From the NCBI RefSeq assembly GCF_036785885.1, contig NC_092314.1, positions 16,079,638-16,143,637 on the forward strand: a stretch of DNA of 64,000 nt, in the 5' to 3' direction. The stretch is from Coffea arabica. Its lineage: Eukaryota > Streptophyta > Magnoliopsida > Gentianales > Rubiaceae. Numbering within the stretch: the stretch's first letter is position 1; each line of letters starts with the position of its first letter. Made by a program: the position numbers and the translations under genes. The notes beneath the pieces were generated by a model. It worked only from the letters and a program-made list of their open reading frames with translations, ran no database searches and was not told the origin of the DNA. Positions 24,434-34,761 of this stretch are shown here, piece by piece.

Positions 24434-25392
24434 ACCCTTTAGGTCATCTTGCGCTAGATTCATCATTGTATGTTATTCATTACATTTTCATGCATATTTT
24501 TATACTAAGATCTTTTGCCATTTGCATGATATTCCCTATTATCTATTATCTCCCTATCCTCCATATGTGTTAATCATATCATTTAGAATTGCATTTCATT
24601 TAAGAATTTGTGGAATAAATTAGTTCATTTGCTTGTTCATATTAGGAGAATTATCCTTTGATCATGGAATATGGGTGATTATAACTCTTTAGTTTAAATA
24701 CCCCATTAATCCGTGTATAAGAAAATTATGTCACGAGTTTTTGTCTCCCGTACCCATTATGCTGCATTTCCTTTTTCTTTGATCACTTATACCTATGTAT
24801 AATTTAATTTAATTTTATTTTATTTAATTTCATCATTTGCATACTCGTGACCCCTTCAAGGAATTATTTTGGTTTTCGCAATCAATGCGATTGATATCAA
24901 TTAAACTCTTGAATGGATATTTTGTCCCATTCGATATTTTATTTTAGATTTGTATCCATATAGAAAATATCCAAATGTGATAAATTTAAGGGTTAGATTA
25001 AGAAAATTTTGACTAAACCACGCAACTAGCTTAGACTAGATTGAAAGGGTGCCTTAGATTTGAGTTAATCGAACCTTTGCCTTCCCTTTCTTCAACCGTG
25101 ACTCCCGAACTCATTTTCTCTGTTTTCAAAGACCTGGAGTTGTCAAAAAGGGTTTCATTTTATTTCTATTCAAAAAATATTTTTTTGGTGACTTGGTACA
25201 CTCAAACTCAATACCAAGTGGCGACTCCTATTTTTTTTAAAAACCCTTTTTAGACTAATTTTTGGACCCAAATCGTCGCATTTTTTAAAGTCCCATTTTA
25301 GGTCTCTTTTTACTTATTTTAAAATAAAATTACATCTTTTATAAACACCCTTCTTTTTATTTTTCCATCGCGAAAAATGGGGCGCGACAGCT

Positions 25393-25410
25393 TGGCGACT
25401 CCACTGGGGA
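25393..25410 (+). other. Primer binding site 1, tRNA-Arg(ACG)
   Basis: TGGCGACTCCACTGGGGA, three bases after the LTR end, is the complement of the 3' 18 bases of plant tRNA-Arg(ACG) including CCA, as I remember that tRNA. A tRNA-Arg primer is a feature of Ogre-type elements. Confidence 0.85.
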
Positions 25411-26839
25411 CGCTAGAGAGTCCAAGCATTTGGTTTAGTTGTCTTTTCTTTTTTTAATCCTTTTTATTCATCATATTTGGATGTTTTAGGTTGCATTTTT
25501 TTTTCTTTTTTAGGATGTTTTACGTTTCACACTCGTATTCGTTCCTCGTATCTGATGAATGGTTTATTCATTTACTTGTTCGTACCGCGCTTTGCATTGC
25601 ATTTGGGTGGGGGATATTACCCTAGAGCCTCGCATTGGTTCTCGATCCCTCTCCTCCAAACCGAACACTGGCATACGTGCATACGTTTTATTTTTTATCC
25701 CTTATTTATTTTTCTTTTAGTGGCTTGTCACGCCACTTTTTCCTGTTAGGATTAGGCGACCCACTTGGGCGTGTGATCGCGACACGACGTGTGCGTAGCA
25801 TGATCCGGGGGGTCACTCAATCTTCCATTTTAAGCTTTGGGTTGATAGCCTTTAGTTTTTAGTCGAAAATTGAGGATTTTTTATAGATTCACTTGGACAT
25901 GTGGCCGTGGCACGACGTGCACGTAGCAATGTCTGGGGAATCGCTCGAGCCACCGACAAAAAACCTTGGGATTAATGACCTTTGGTTTCCAAGTCTGAAG
26001 GCTCGGGGACCTAAAACCTATCGAGTCTAGATGCATTAGTGAGCCGATACTTCATGCATCCATGATAGTTTACCTAAGGTAGAATCTGTCTTACCCTATT
26101 AGTGACACTATTCACGAGGGGAGGGATCCAACCCCTCTTTTCCTTTTATTGCTTTCTCTCTTTGTATTGTTTTGCTACAATGTGTTGTGTATTTGTCTGA
26201 TTGAACTAACTTTTCTTGGTTTTTGTCTCCATTGCATTCATAAGCCCTAGAAAATAAGAGTTCTGGCATGGTACTCTCTAGGAGCCTACCCTATTTGATA
26301 TGACACGTTTAAATTCAATGCTTCGCATTTAAAGCATGAATACATTTCATTTTAGGCTCACCCCGGCATACAAAAGGGGGTTCTTTCAGATCATGTTTCA
26401 TTTGTATACTGCATACTTAGTCGCTTTGATAAATTGGCAACATACATAAACCTTAGAGGGAATGCCATTTAGGGGATCCCATGATAGTAATAAGCCGCCT
26501 TGTGTCTCGGACATGTAATCCAATGAGACTTGCACGTTTATATTTTTTGTACCATCCAAAGGGGTAGTGCACAAGGTAAGGTAGGATTCGATCCCTTCCG
26601 TTTGACGACATTGAGGATGATGGAACAGTTTTTATGCATTAGAATATGAGCATCTAACAATCATTTTTTGGTCATTTTATCAGAATTGGTAAAAATCCCT
26701 TGCGTAAAGGACATTAAGTTGAAGAAATTCACAAATTCCTCATTGTTGAGATGATAAGTGTGTTAAGGCCAAATCTTGATTTCTGAAAGCTCATAGACTA
26801 ATGAATCACAATGAATTTTTTGAAACTATCAATGGGCAG

Positions 26840-27375
26840 ACAATTCCATCGATTTGGATAAATCATCAATTTCATTCATTTTATTTTTGTATCTAAGATG
26901 ATTGAATCGATTTTTTTTTATAGATCATTCGACCCATACAATTTTGCTCATTTTTTTTTAATTTCATTTTCATTTTGAATAAATCATCAATTTCATTCTG
27001 TTTATTTGGCCAGTGATTCAGTCGATTTGTGAATAAACTGTCAATTCCATCCAATCCATCTTGACCAATTTATTCACTTTAGGTCAATTCAGTCAATTTT
27101 GAATAAATCGTCAATTTCATCCAATTAATTTTACCAGCTTATTCAATTTTTAGGACAATCCAATCAATTGTGACTAAATCGTTAATTTTTTAGTAAATTT
27201 TCAATTTCATCAAATCCATTATTTTTTTTAGGATAATTCAGTCAATTGTTTAGTAAATTTTCAATTTCATCCAATCCACTTGTTCAGTTTTATTCACTTT
27301 TAGCATAATTTAATCAATTTTTGAACTAATTATCAATTCCATTTGATCCATTTGGCCCGTTTATTCTTTTTTTTT
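26840..27375 (+). repeat. Diverged AT-rich tandem repeats in internal 1
   Basis: Seven or so degenerate units of roughly 70 bp share the words GAATAAATCATCAATTTCATTC or its variants, CCAATCCATTT, and TTCAGTCAATT. Drift is heavy, so this is an old array. The copy in internal 2 lies at 39549-40084. Confidence 0.7.
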
Positions 27376-29388
27376 TAAAAGTTTTGATCTATGGTTTATC
27401 GAATAAACTTGTCGAGACATTTCAATTCATTCAAAAATAAGCTTTTCACACTAAATTAATTTTTAATATCACTTTATGTGTCAATCAAAGCAATCAATCC
27501 ATTCGGACTTTGTCCTCATTTTATTAGAACAAATTGTCTCTTGTCACTCCAATTAACCAAATTTTTTAAAATTGTCTTCTATTCGAATTTCAATAAGTCG
27601 ATCGGATCCATCAGGTATGGTATGGTGCCTACCCCTGAGGATTGCATTTTCATGCTAGGCCAACCCTTGGCATAAAAGGGCTCTCCCATAGGACATGCAT
27701 ACCGATTTTGCAGTTTTGCTTACTAACTCTGGGTATTTTGCTTTTATTTTTTCCCCCTCCCCTGCATTTATAAAAGTTGTTTTAACAAGGTAAAAAAAAA
27801 TATATTTTTCCTATATCTGATAATATTTTTGGGTCTAATAAATTTTGAAAAATTACAAATGTTACTTGATTCTTGGGCAGATCCTACAATGTGAAAAAAA
27901 AAATGAAATGAAAAAAAAAAAGAATGAAAAATCCATTTGAAAATGCTAGTGTAAAGCATCTCAAAAATCTCTTGATTCATTATTTCTAATCCATTTTGTC
28001 TCAAAAGATAGAAAGAGAAAGTGTGTATATATTTGAAAGTGTATTCTTTAGAGATATTTATTTTTCTCACATGTATTATATTTGAGAAATTTTCAAACAT
28101 TTGAATAATAAAGTTTTATTTAGACAACTATTGTTTTGTATATACTCATTCTTTATTTGCTCATTGGGAGATTTCATGATGAATCCTAAGAAATAAGGCT
28201 AAATTGAAATTTTTTGACCTCTTGTTCGAAATTCATGAGCGTATGTCCAATTCTCAAAATTCTTTGCATACACTAGATTTGTGGTCTAAACTATTCAATG
28301 AGAGCAGTCGAAAATAAAGAGGGGTCATTCAAATTTGATAGTTTGTCATAGAATATCAACCCCGGCACTTTTCTTTTTCATCTTTTGTCCACTTCTATTG
28401 AACCTCCAAAGTCAGTCACCTTGGTTGACTTGCTTCAAAGTGAGATAATTTTTACCGTGAAATGTTCACTGTGTCTAACCAGATTCAATTCACATCCGAG
28501 TGAAAGCAAAAATGTCCATTATTTCTTATTTGTTTTGAAAATTTGGAATGATACTTTAAGCTTTTCGTTTCTATATCTATACAGATTTTATCAATTGTTC
28601 TCCCATTTGAACCTTTTAAAAGTACAATTTCATTTCAAATAAGAGCCTTAGTGATCATAATTTTACACGTCAAAAGGAAATGGATTTTCTCAACGGGCTA
28701 TTCTTTACTTTGGTTGTCATGAAAAATAAGAATGATGCTTTGGCCGTTGTTTCTACTATCCAAACACTATCCATTCTTTGCATCCTCGTTTGAGCCTAAA
28801 TTGGTGGTTCGTTTCAAAAGCACTTATGATCGTACCCCCACACTGGGAAAGGAGATTTGAGAATTGAAAAAATGGCAAAGATGCTCAAAATTTTAGCAAG
28901 AGAAAAATTACAAGTTGGGGGAATTTGACTCTACCATTGATATTTTGGTCTTCAATATAAAAAAGAAACAGGGGCCACCTACACTCCAAATTAGGGAGTT
29001 TTCGATTTTATCATTGACATTGGGATATCAGTATTGGTAAAATAAAAAATAAAAAAAAAGGGAAAAGAGAGAAAAGAAAAAAAATGAAAAAAATGAAAAA
29101 TGATGAAAAAAAAAGAAAAGAAAGAAAATGCGAAGACATCCAATACTGCCTTCCCCTTAGTGATTGTTGAAGAAAAAAGAGGATTGATAAGAAAGAGAGA
29201 GTCAAAATGGGGTTCCGGATTTCAAATCCAAAACTGGGGCAATTTTTTAAGGAATGCGATCTTAAGTGCGTTGTCCTTGAAAAGTTTATTTCTTTTAGCT
29301 ATCGGTGTTAAGCCATATTACAAGCTCATAAAGTCCATTGTTGACTTATCTTTCATGACAATTTGAAGTGAAAATCTTGCCTCTAAGG

Positions 29389-29911
29389 TAGGGCTGCAAA
29401 CGAATCGAGCCGCTCGCGAGCGGCTCGAGTCAAGCTCGAGTCGAGCTCGACATTAATCGAGCTCGAGTCGAGCTCGAGCCAACTCGAGTCAAACTCGAGC
29501 TCGAACTCGAGCTCAAAATATTAAACTCGTTAGCTCGCGAGCCGGCTCGCGAGCTTGAATATATATATATATATTTTTTATTTTTATTTTTATTTAATAA
29601 TAAAATTACGTATATTATATATATATTTTTTATTTTTTATTTTCATAGTGAAATTACGGATATATCCTTAATATTTTATTATTTATTCAGAAAAAATATT
29701 ATTTTATTTATTTTTTTAAAAAATAAAATAATTTTTTTTTATTTTTTTCGAGCTCGAGCTCGAGCTCGGCTCGACTTGATTCGAGTCGAGCTCGAGCTCG
29801 AAAATTGCCAGCTCGTCGAGCTCGAGCTCGAGCTCGAGCTTGATAAAATTTAGCTAAGACTCGGCTCGATTAGCTCAAAACTCGACTCGGCTCGGCTCGT
29901 TTGCAGCCCTA
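29389..29911. mobile_element. hAT-like palindromic MITE in internal 1
   Basis: The terminal inverted repeats are TAGGGCTGCAAACGA at the left and TCGTTTGCAGCCCTA at the right. They are flanked by the 8-bp duplication CTCTAAGG (29381-29388 and 29912-29919), the hAT signature length. The 523-bp body is rich in CTCGAG/GAGCTC palindromes around an AT-rich centre and can fold on itself. It has no transposase. Both internal regions carry it at the same site, so it inserted before the array formed. Confidence 0.9.
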
Positions 29912-31009
29912 CTCTAAGGAACCTACCATTCACTCGTGATCATAAGGTCATAACTTGTTTCCATATGTTTGGCTATCGTTTCTACCCATACATTATAAGC
30001 CCATAGAGATTATATGTTGACTGAGTTTTCTCAAAAAATAAGAGTGATAAGCTATTTGCTTTCACCAAGATGTGATATTGAATGTGTTGGATACAATTTG
30101 GGCAAAAAAAAAAACAAAAAAAAAAAAAGACAGATCCTGACATACCATTCCCCTGAGTCATCTCAAAATCCTGAATAATATCCATTTGATTGGTTCTAAA
30201 AGATGAGCTCATAAGAAAAGTGGTCCTTTTCCCTCAACACCAATCCCAAAATAAGGAAGAGATCTTTTTCAATTTGGTCTTATTTTTGAGGGATTTATCA
30301 TGGAATCTTCTACATGAGTTTGGATATGATATTTAAATTCTTCATGTGAAAAATGTAGTTTCTATTCACATTGCATGTGATTATTTTGCAACTAAAAAAA
30401 AAAAAAAAACCCCAAATCTGGGGCAAATTTTTTGTAATATATTGTGAGATTTCACCAAATAAGTTCAAATTGAGGCAAAAATTTTATAATACATTTGTAG
30501 GGTATGTCCAAGATCAAGTATATATTTTTAAAATTTTGATAAGTCAATACTTTGCATGAATCTTAATTGTTACATCATTGCTTAAAAAAAAAACACAAAA
30601 AAAAGAATAAAAAAAAATTGAAAAATTCAAGTGCTTTGAAAAATTCCCCATATGCAGGTGTTTATGGTTGAGATCGAGGAAAAAGTGCAATTCAAAACTT
30701 GCAAATTTGGAGATTAATCACAAATAAAAATGGAGCAATAATGCTACATTGCAAAGTGGAGGATCGGCTATTTGCTCAAAAGGAGTACATACTTCAGCAG
30801 CCAACTTGAAAAAAAAAAAAGAGAAAAGAAAAGAAAGGAGGAATGAAAAAAAAAGAGAATAATGAAAAAAAAAGAGGAAAAAATGAAAAAAAAAGAAAAG
30901 AAAAAAGGATTGAAAAAAAAGAAAAAAGAAAAAGAGAGTTTTTCCTTCGATTTTGCGAAATTTTGCAATTGAACTCTGGGAGCATTTCATTGGAGATTAC
31001 ATTTCTAAG

Positions 31010-31440
31010 TTGGGGTAACACCTTGCCCTCTTATGCTGTAATGGAAGTGGTAATACATGCCAAAACCGAGATTCCGTCCTTGCACATTTTGACAAAGGCT
31101 CAGGCAGAAGAAATCGAATGGATTAAGGAGCACAATGAGTTGCTGTCTCTAATTGATGAAAAAGAAGTTGAATGTTTGTCATGGACAATGCTATCATCAA
31201 AGGATGGTTCGTTAGTTATGACAAGAAAGACAAATCTCGCTTAATTGAAGTGAGGGATAAGGTTTTGAAGTAAATTCTTCTTATTCAAGAGGAGGTTAAA
31301 GAAAAGTTTGCTCCAACTTGGCAAGGGCTATTTATTGTTCAAAGAGTGCTATCCGGAGGAACGCTCATGCTTACAGAACTGGATGGACAGGTCTTTCCTC
31401 TGCCAATCAATTCGGATATGTGTAATAAATGCTTTCTCTG
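31010..31440 (+). pseudogene. Decayed C-terminal pol (integrase tail, GPY/F-like) in internal 1
   Basis: Frames in this stretch carry the landmarks of the post-catalytic integrase region of plant Ty3/Gypsy elements: TEIPSLHILTKAQ, then EIEWIKEHNELLSLIDEK, then in a shifted frame SYDKKDKSRLIEVRDKVLK with a stop. A further frame has FAPTWQGLFIVQRVLSGG, followed by LMLTELDGQVFPLPINSDM. The W-x-G and F/Y-x-V core followed by SGG and DG resembles the GPY/F module of Tat/Ogre integrases. At least one frameshift and a stop separate the pieces, so no functional protein is made. Confidence 0.8.
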
Positions 31441-32879
31441 AGTATGTGATTTTTCTTTTTGAAATACCATCTAGGGCGGATCAAAGGCGAGCCTTCTTCT
31501 TTTCTCTTTGAACATCTTACCCCTAGTTTTCCCCATTGAACCTCCAGAATAATTTAACCCTTTATTTGATAGCCCTCCTAAAGATTGCAAACCCCACACT
31601 GGGGTAAATTTTTATCTCCTATTTGTCAAAAAAAAAAGAAAAAAAAAGAAAAAAAAAAGAAGAAAAGCCAAATTGGGGCAATTTTTTCTGTTTTAATACC
31701 CTCATACTGGGGCAAATATTGATAGAACGTGATCTTAGGGGTTTGAAACCTCTTTGAGGATTTTGCTCTCAAGCCTTAACATTTCTTCCACACCCCACCT
31801 GACCCCATCATAAAAATCATAAAGTTTCGACCTCCGCTTTAGTGGTATTTCTAATAAAAATCACTCAATCAAATGGCAAATGATGTCAATACACCTTCAC
31901 CAATTTTGCATGGGAAGGATTGTCGCACTGATGCCATCATTTCTTAAAACATATTCTTGAGTTGATAAAAGTTGTTGACAAGATTTGTTCATTGAGTGAA
32001 AACCCGAATGGGCGTCTTTTCAAAAAGAAAGAAAAAAGAGAGAGAGAGAAGAAAAAAATGAAAAAGAAAAAAGAAGAAAATAAAAAGAAATAGAAAAAGG
32101 AAAAGAAAATGGGGGTGACCTTAAGGAAAATCCGAAATGGTTAAGGTCATCAAGGTGAGATTTTGGAGCACAAGAGAATCATGAACGAAAAGCGGGTTGC
32201 TGACACTTGAGTTACTGGCCATTCATTCAAATCTGGTCATTAGAAAAGTGGATTTGTGGTACAAAGTGAGGTATGGCTGACTGATGCTGGAAAATTGAGA
32301 AGATTCAAAACAAGTTGCAGCACAACTCTTGAGGAGCAATTTTGACATCGAAAGATCATGCTTGCATGGTTCTCAGGGCCAAAAGGAGCACAAGGAATCA
32401 CATGGTATTGGTATCATATGATCACTCTTTTTGCTTTTTCGAAAGCATGAAAAATGTGGCCTTCGTTAAACATGATTTACACTGGGGCAAATATCAGAGG
32501 AATGAGCTCCAATTTTGGTAATGCATTTTAAATCGGCTTTGTGAAAAAAAAAGGGTCTTTTAAAATCGAGAGGACAGTGACATATGTATGTACCTCTCAA
32601 ATCTCTTGAAAGGAGAGTTGTCATTGGTATTCTTCAAGTTTTAGAATTCGTCACCTTTGATTTTTTTTCAAAAAAAAAAAAAATAATAATAAAACAAAAA
32701 ACAAAAAAGTGTGTTTCTTTCATTTCTTCTAAATTTTGGAAAAAAAAGAGGGATTGCAAATCCACCAACTTGAGCAACGTGCATTTTAATCATTCAGTTT
32801 GATAATATTGAACTTGCATTTTAATTTCTTTCAGTGTTTAATTGGGCTCGGGTCAATCCCACCAATCTGTTTTTAAAAA

Positions 32880-32887
<8 letters not shown>

Positions 32888-32920
<33 letters not shown>
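32888..32920. repeat. (AT)n microsatellite, internal 1
   Basis: Alternating AT after an A-homopolymer, directly before the minisatellite. Its identical copy is at about 45608-45640. Confidence 0.9.
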
Positions 32921-32921
<1 letters not shown>

Positions 32922-32936
32922 ATCAAGAAGATCCAA

Positions 32937-34370
32937 TTTAATTTCCTGTTGGTGAGTCTCAGCGTCCACCGCGCACCCTTCTATCCCCCTTCTTGACAAT
33001 TTAATTTTCTGTTGGAGCGTAATCGCGTCCCTCCGCGCATCAATTTAATTTCCTGTTGGTGAGTCTCAGCGTCCACCGCGCACCCTTCTACCGCCCCTTC
33101 TTGACAATTTAAATTTCTGTTGGTGAGTCTCAGCGTCCACCGCGCACCCTTCTATCTCCCTTCTTGACAATTTAATTTTCTGTTGGAGCGTAATCGCGTC
33201 CCTCCGCGCATCAATTTAATTTCCTGTTGGTGAGTCTCAGCGTCCACCGCGTACCCTTCTACCTCCCATTCTTGACAAATTTAATTTTCTGTTGGAGCGT
33301 AATCGCGTCCCTCCGCGCATCAATTTAATTTCCTGTTGGTGAGTCTCAGCGTCCACCGCGCACCCTTCTACCTCCCCTTCTTGACAATTTAAATTTCTGT
33401 TGGTGAGTCTCAGCGTCCATCGCGCACCCTTCTATCTCCCTTCTTGACAATTTAATTTTTTGTTGGAGCGTAATCGCGTCCCTCCGCGCATCAATTTAAT
33501 TTCCTGTTGGTCAGTCTCAGCGTCCACCGCGCACCCTTCTACCTCCCCTTCTTGACAATTTAAATTTCTGTTGGTGAGTCTCAGCGTCCACCGCGCACCC
33601 TTCTATCCCCCTTCTTGACAATTTAATTTTCTGTTGGAGCGTAATCGCGTCCCTCCGCGCATCAATTTAAATTCATGTTGGTGAGTCTCAGCGTCCACCG
33701 CGCACCCTTCTATCCCCCTTCTTGACAATTTAATTTTCTGTTGGAGCGTAATCGCGTCCCTCCGCGCATCAATTTAATTGTCTATTGGAGCGTAATCGCG
33801 TCCCTCCGCGCATCAATTTAAATTCATGTTGGTGAGTCTCAGCGTCCACCGCGCACCCTTCTATCCCCCTTCTTGACAAATTTAATTTTCTGTTGGAGCG
33901 TAATCGCGTCCCTCCGCGCATCAATTTAATTTCCTGTTGGTGAGTCTCAGCGTCCACCGCGCACCTTTCTACCTCCCCTTCTTGACAATTTAAATTTCTG
34001 TTGGTGAGTCTCAGCGTCCACCGCGCACCCTTCTATCCCCCTTCTTGACAATTTAATTTTCTGTTGGAGCGTAATCGCGTCCCTCCGCGCATCAATTTAA
34101 TTTCCTGTTGGTGAGTCTCAGCGTCCACCGCGCACCCTTCTACCTCCCCTTCTTGACAATTTAAATTTCTGTTGGTGAGTCTCAGCGTCCACCGCGCACC
34201 CTTCTATCCCCTTTCTTGACAATTTAATTTCCTGTTGGAGCGTAATCGCGTCCCTCCGCGCATCTTTTTCTAAAAAGATCAATTTAATTTTCTGTTTGTG
34301 AGTCTCAGCGTCCGCCGCGCACCCTTCTATCCCCCTTCTTGGAGCGTAACCGCGTCCCTCCGCGCATCTT
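32937..34370 (+). repeat. Two-monomer GC-rich minisatellite, internal 1
   Basis: About 15 copies of a ~63-bp monomer A (core TGAGTCTCAGCGTCCACCGC, then GCACCCTTCTA...CTTCTTGAC) and 11 of a ~44-bp monomer B (core GGAGCGTAATCGCGTCCCTC, then CGCGCATC) are interleaved. The order begins A-B-A-A-B-A-B and the array ends with a truncated A-B pair after TCTTTTTCTAAAAAGA. Both monomers begin CTGTTGG and share CGTCC...CCGCGCA, so B looks like a shortened relative of A. The array lies between the pol tail and the 3' LTR. Confidence 0.95.
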
Positions 34371-34747
34371 TTTCTAATTATGACAAGTTACTTTTCTTGA
34401 CTGTTTTGATTAATAATTGTGCTTTCTCATTCATTTTGGGTTTCATGTTTAGAAGTTCTGATAGCTCAGACTTTTTCGATTTTGCAAAGATCACAGTTGG
34501 TCAATGCACTTGTTTCATTGTGATTCACTTGTAATTTGAACTACGTTTGACCTGATTCCCATGGCGGGATACGTAGGCAACTCTACATGAGTTCGGTCAC
34601 GTGCTTTCTGTAATGTTATTGCATCATTTTGCTCAATAATTTCAGCCAAGTGTTGGCTTGTTTATTTTAGTTCAAGTGCAGCTAGAAGAGACAGGTAAGC
34701 GATTTGGTGCCTACGTCTTTGTCTTGAGTTTTTTTGAAACTCTAAAC

Positions 34748-34761
34748 AAAGAGGGGCAAGC
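34748..34761 (+). other. Polypurine tract before LTR 2
   Basis: AAAGAGGGGCAAGC abuts the TGTAGACACC start of LTR 2 and would prime plus-strand synthesis. The identical tract precedes LTR 3. Confidence 0.8.

Larger units (their letters stand above)
22052..25389 (+). repeat. LTR 1 (left, 5' LTR), 3338 bp
   Basis: Begins TGTAGACACC and ends GGCGCGACA, followed at once by the primer site. Contains a purine-rich A/G run (22180-22215), a GA-rich block (about 23120-23210), a TATA box, and three copies of CTAGTCCAACGCTAG. It differs from LTR 3 at about 14 sites by my hand comparison. The open frames in it (for example 22041-22583) recur in the other LTRs and are not genes. Confidence 0.95.
25411..34747 (+). 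other. Internal region 1 of the array, mostly non-coding
   Basis: About 9.3 kb between the primer site and the polypurine tract. It contains diverged AT-rich repeats (26840-27375), a palindromic MITE (29389-29911), a decayed pol tail (about 31010-31440), an (AT)n run (32888-32920) and a two-monomer minisatellite (32937-34370). Many A/G-rich homopurine tracts give spurious lysine- or phenylalanine-rich frames. No gag, protease, RT or RNase H motif was found in any frame I examined. Confidence 0.8.

Noticed and set aside
30843-31244. 133-codon frame as an intact gene
   Set aside because: The first third is a K/E homopurine run and the start codon is arbitrary. Only the part after about 31010 is meaningful, as a decayed pol tail.
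33769-33957. Repetitive 62-codon minus-strand frame in the minisatellite
   Set aside because: A by-product of the tandem monomers, with no start context or homology.
32937-34370. CRISPR-like array
   Set aside because: The units are contiguous related monomers without unique spacers, inside a plant retroelement.
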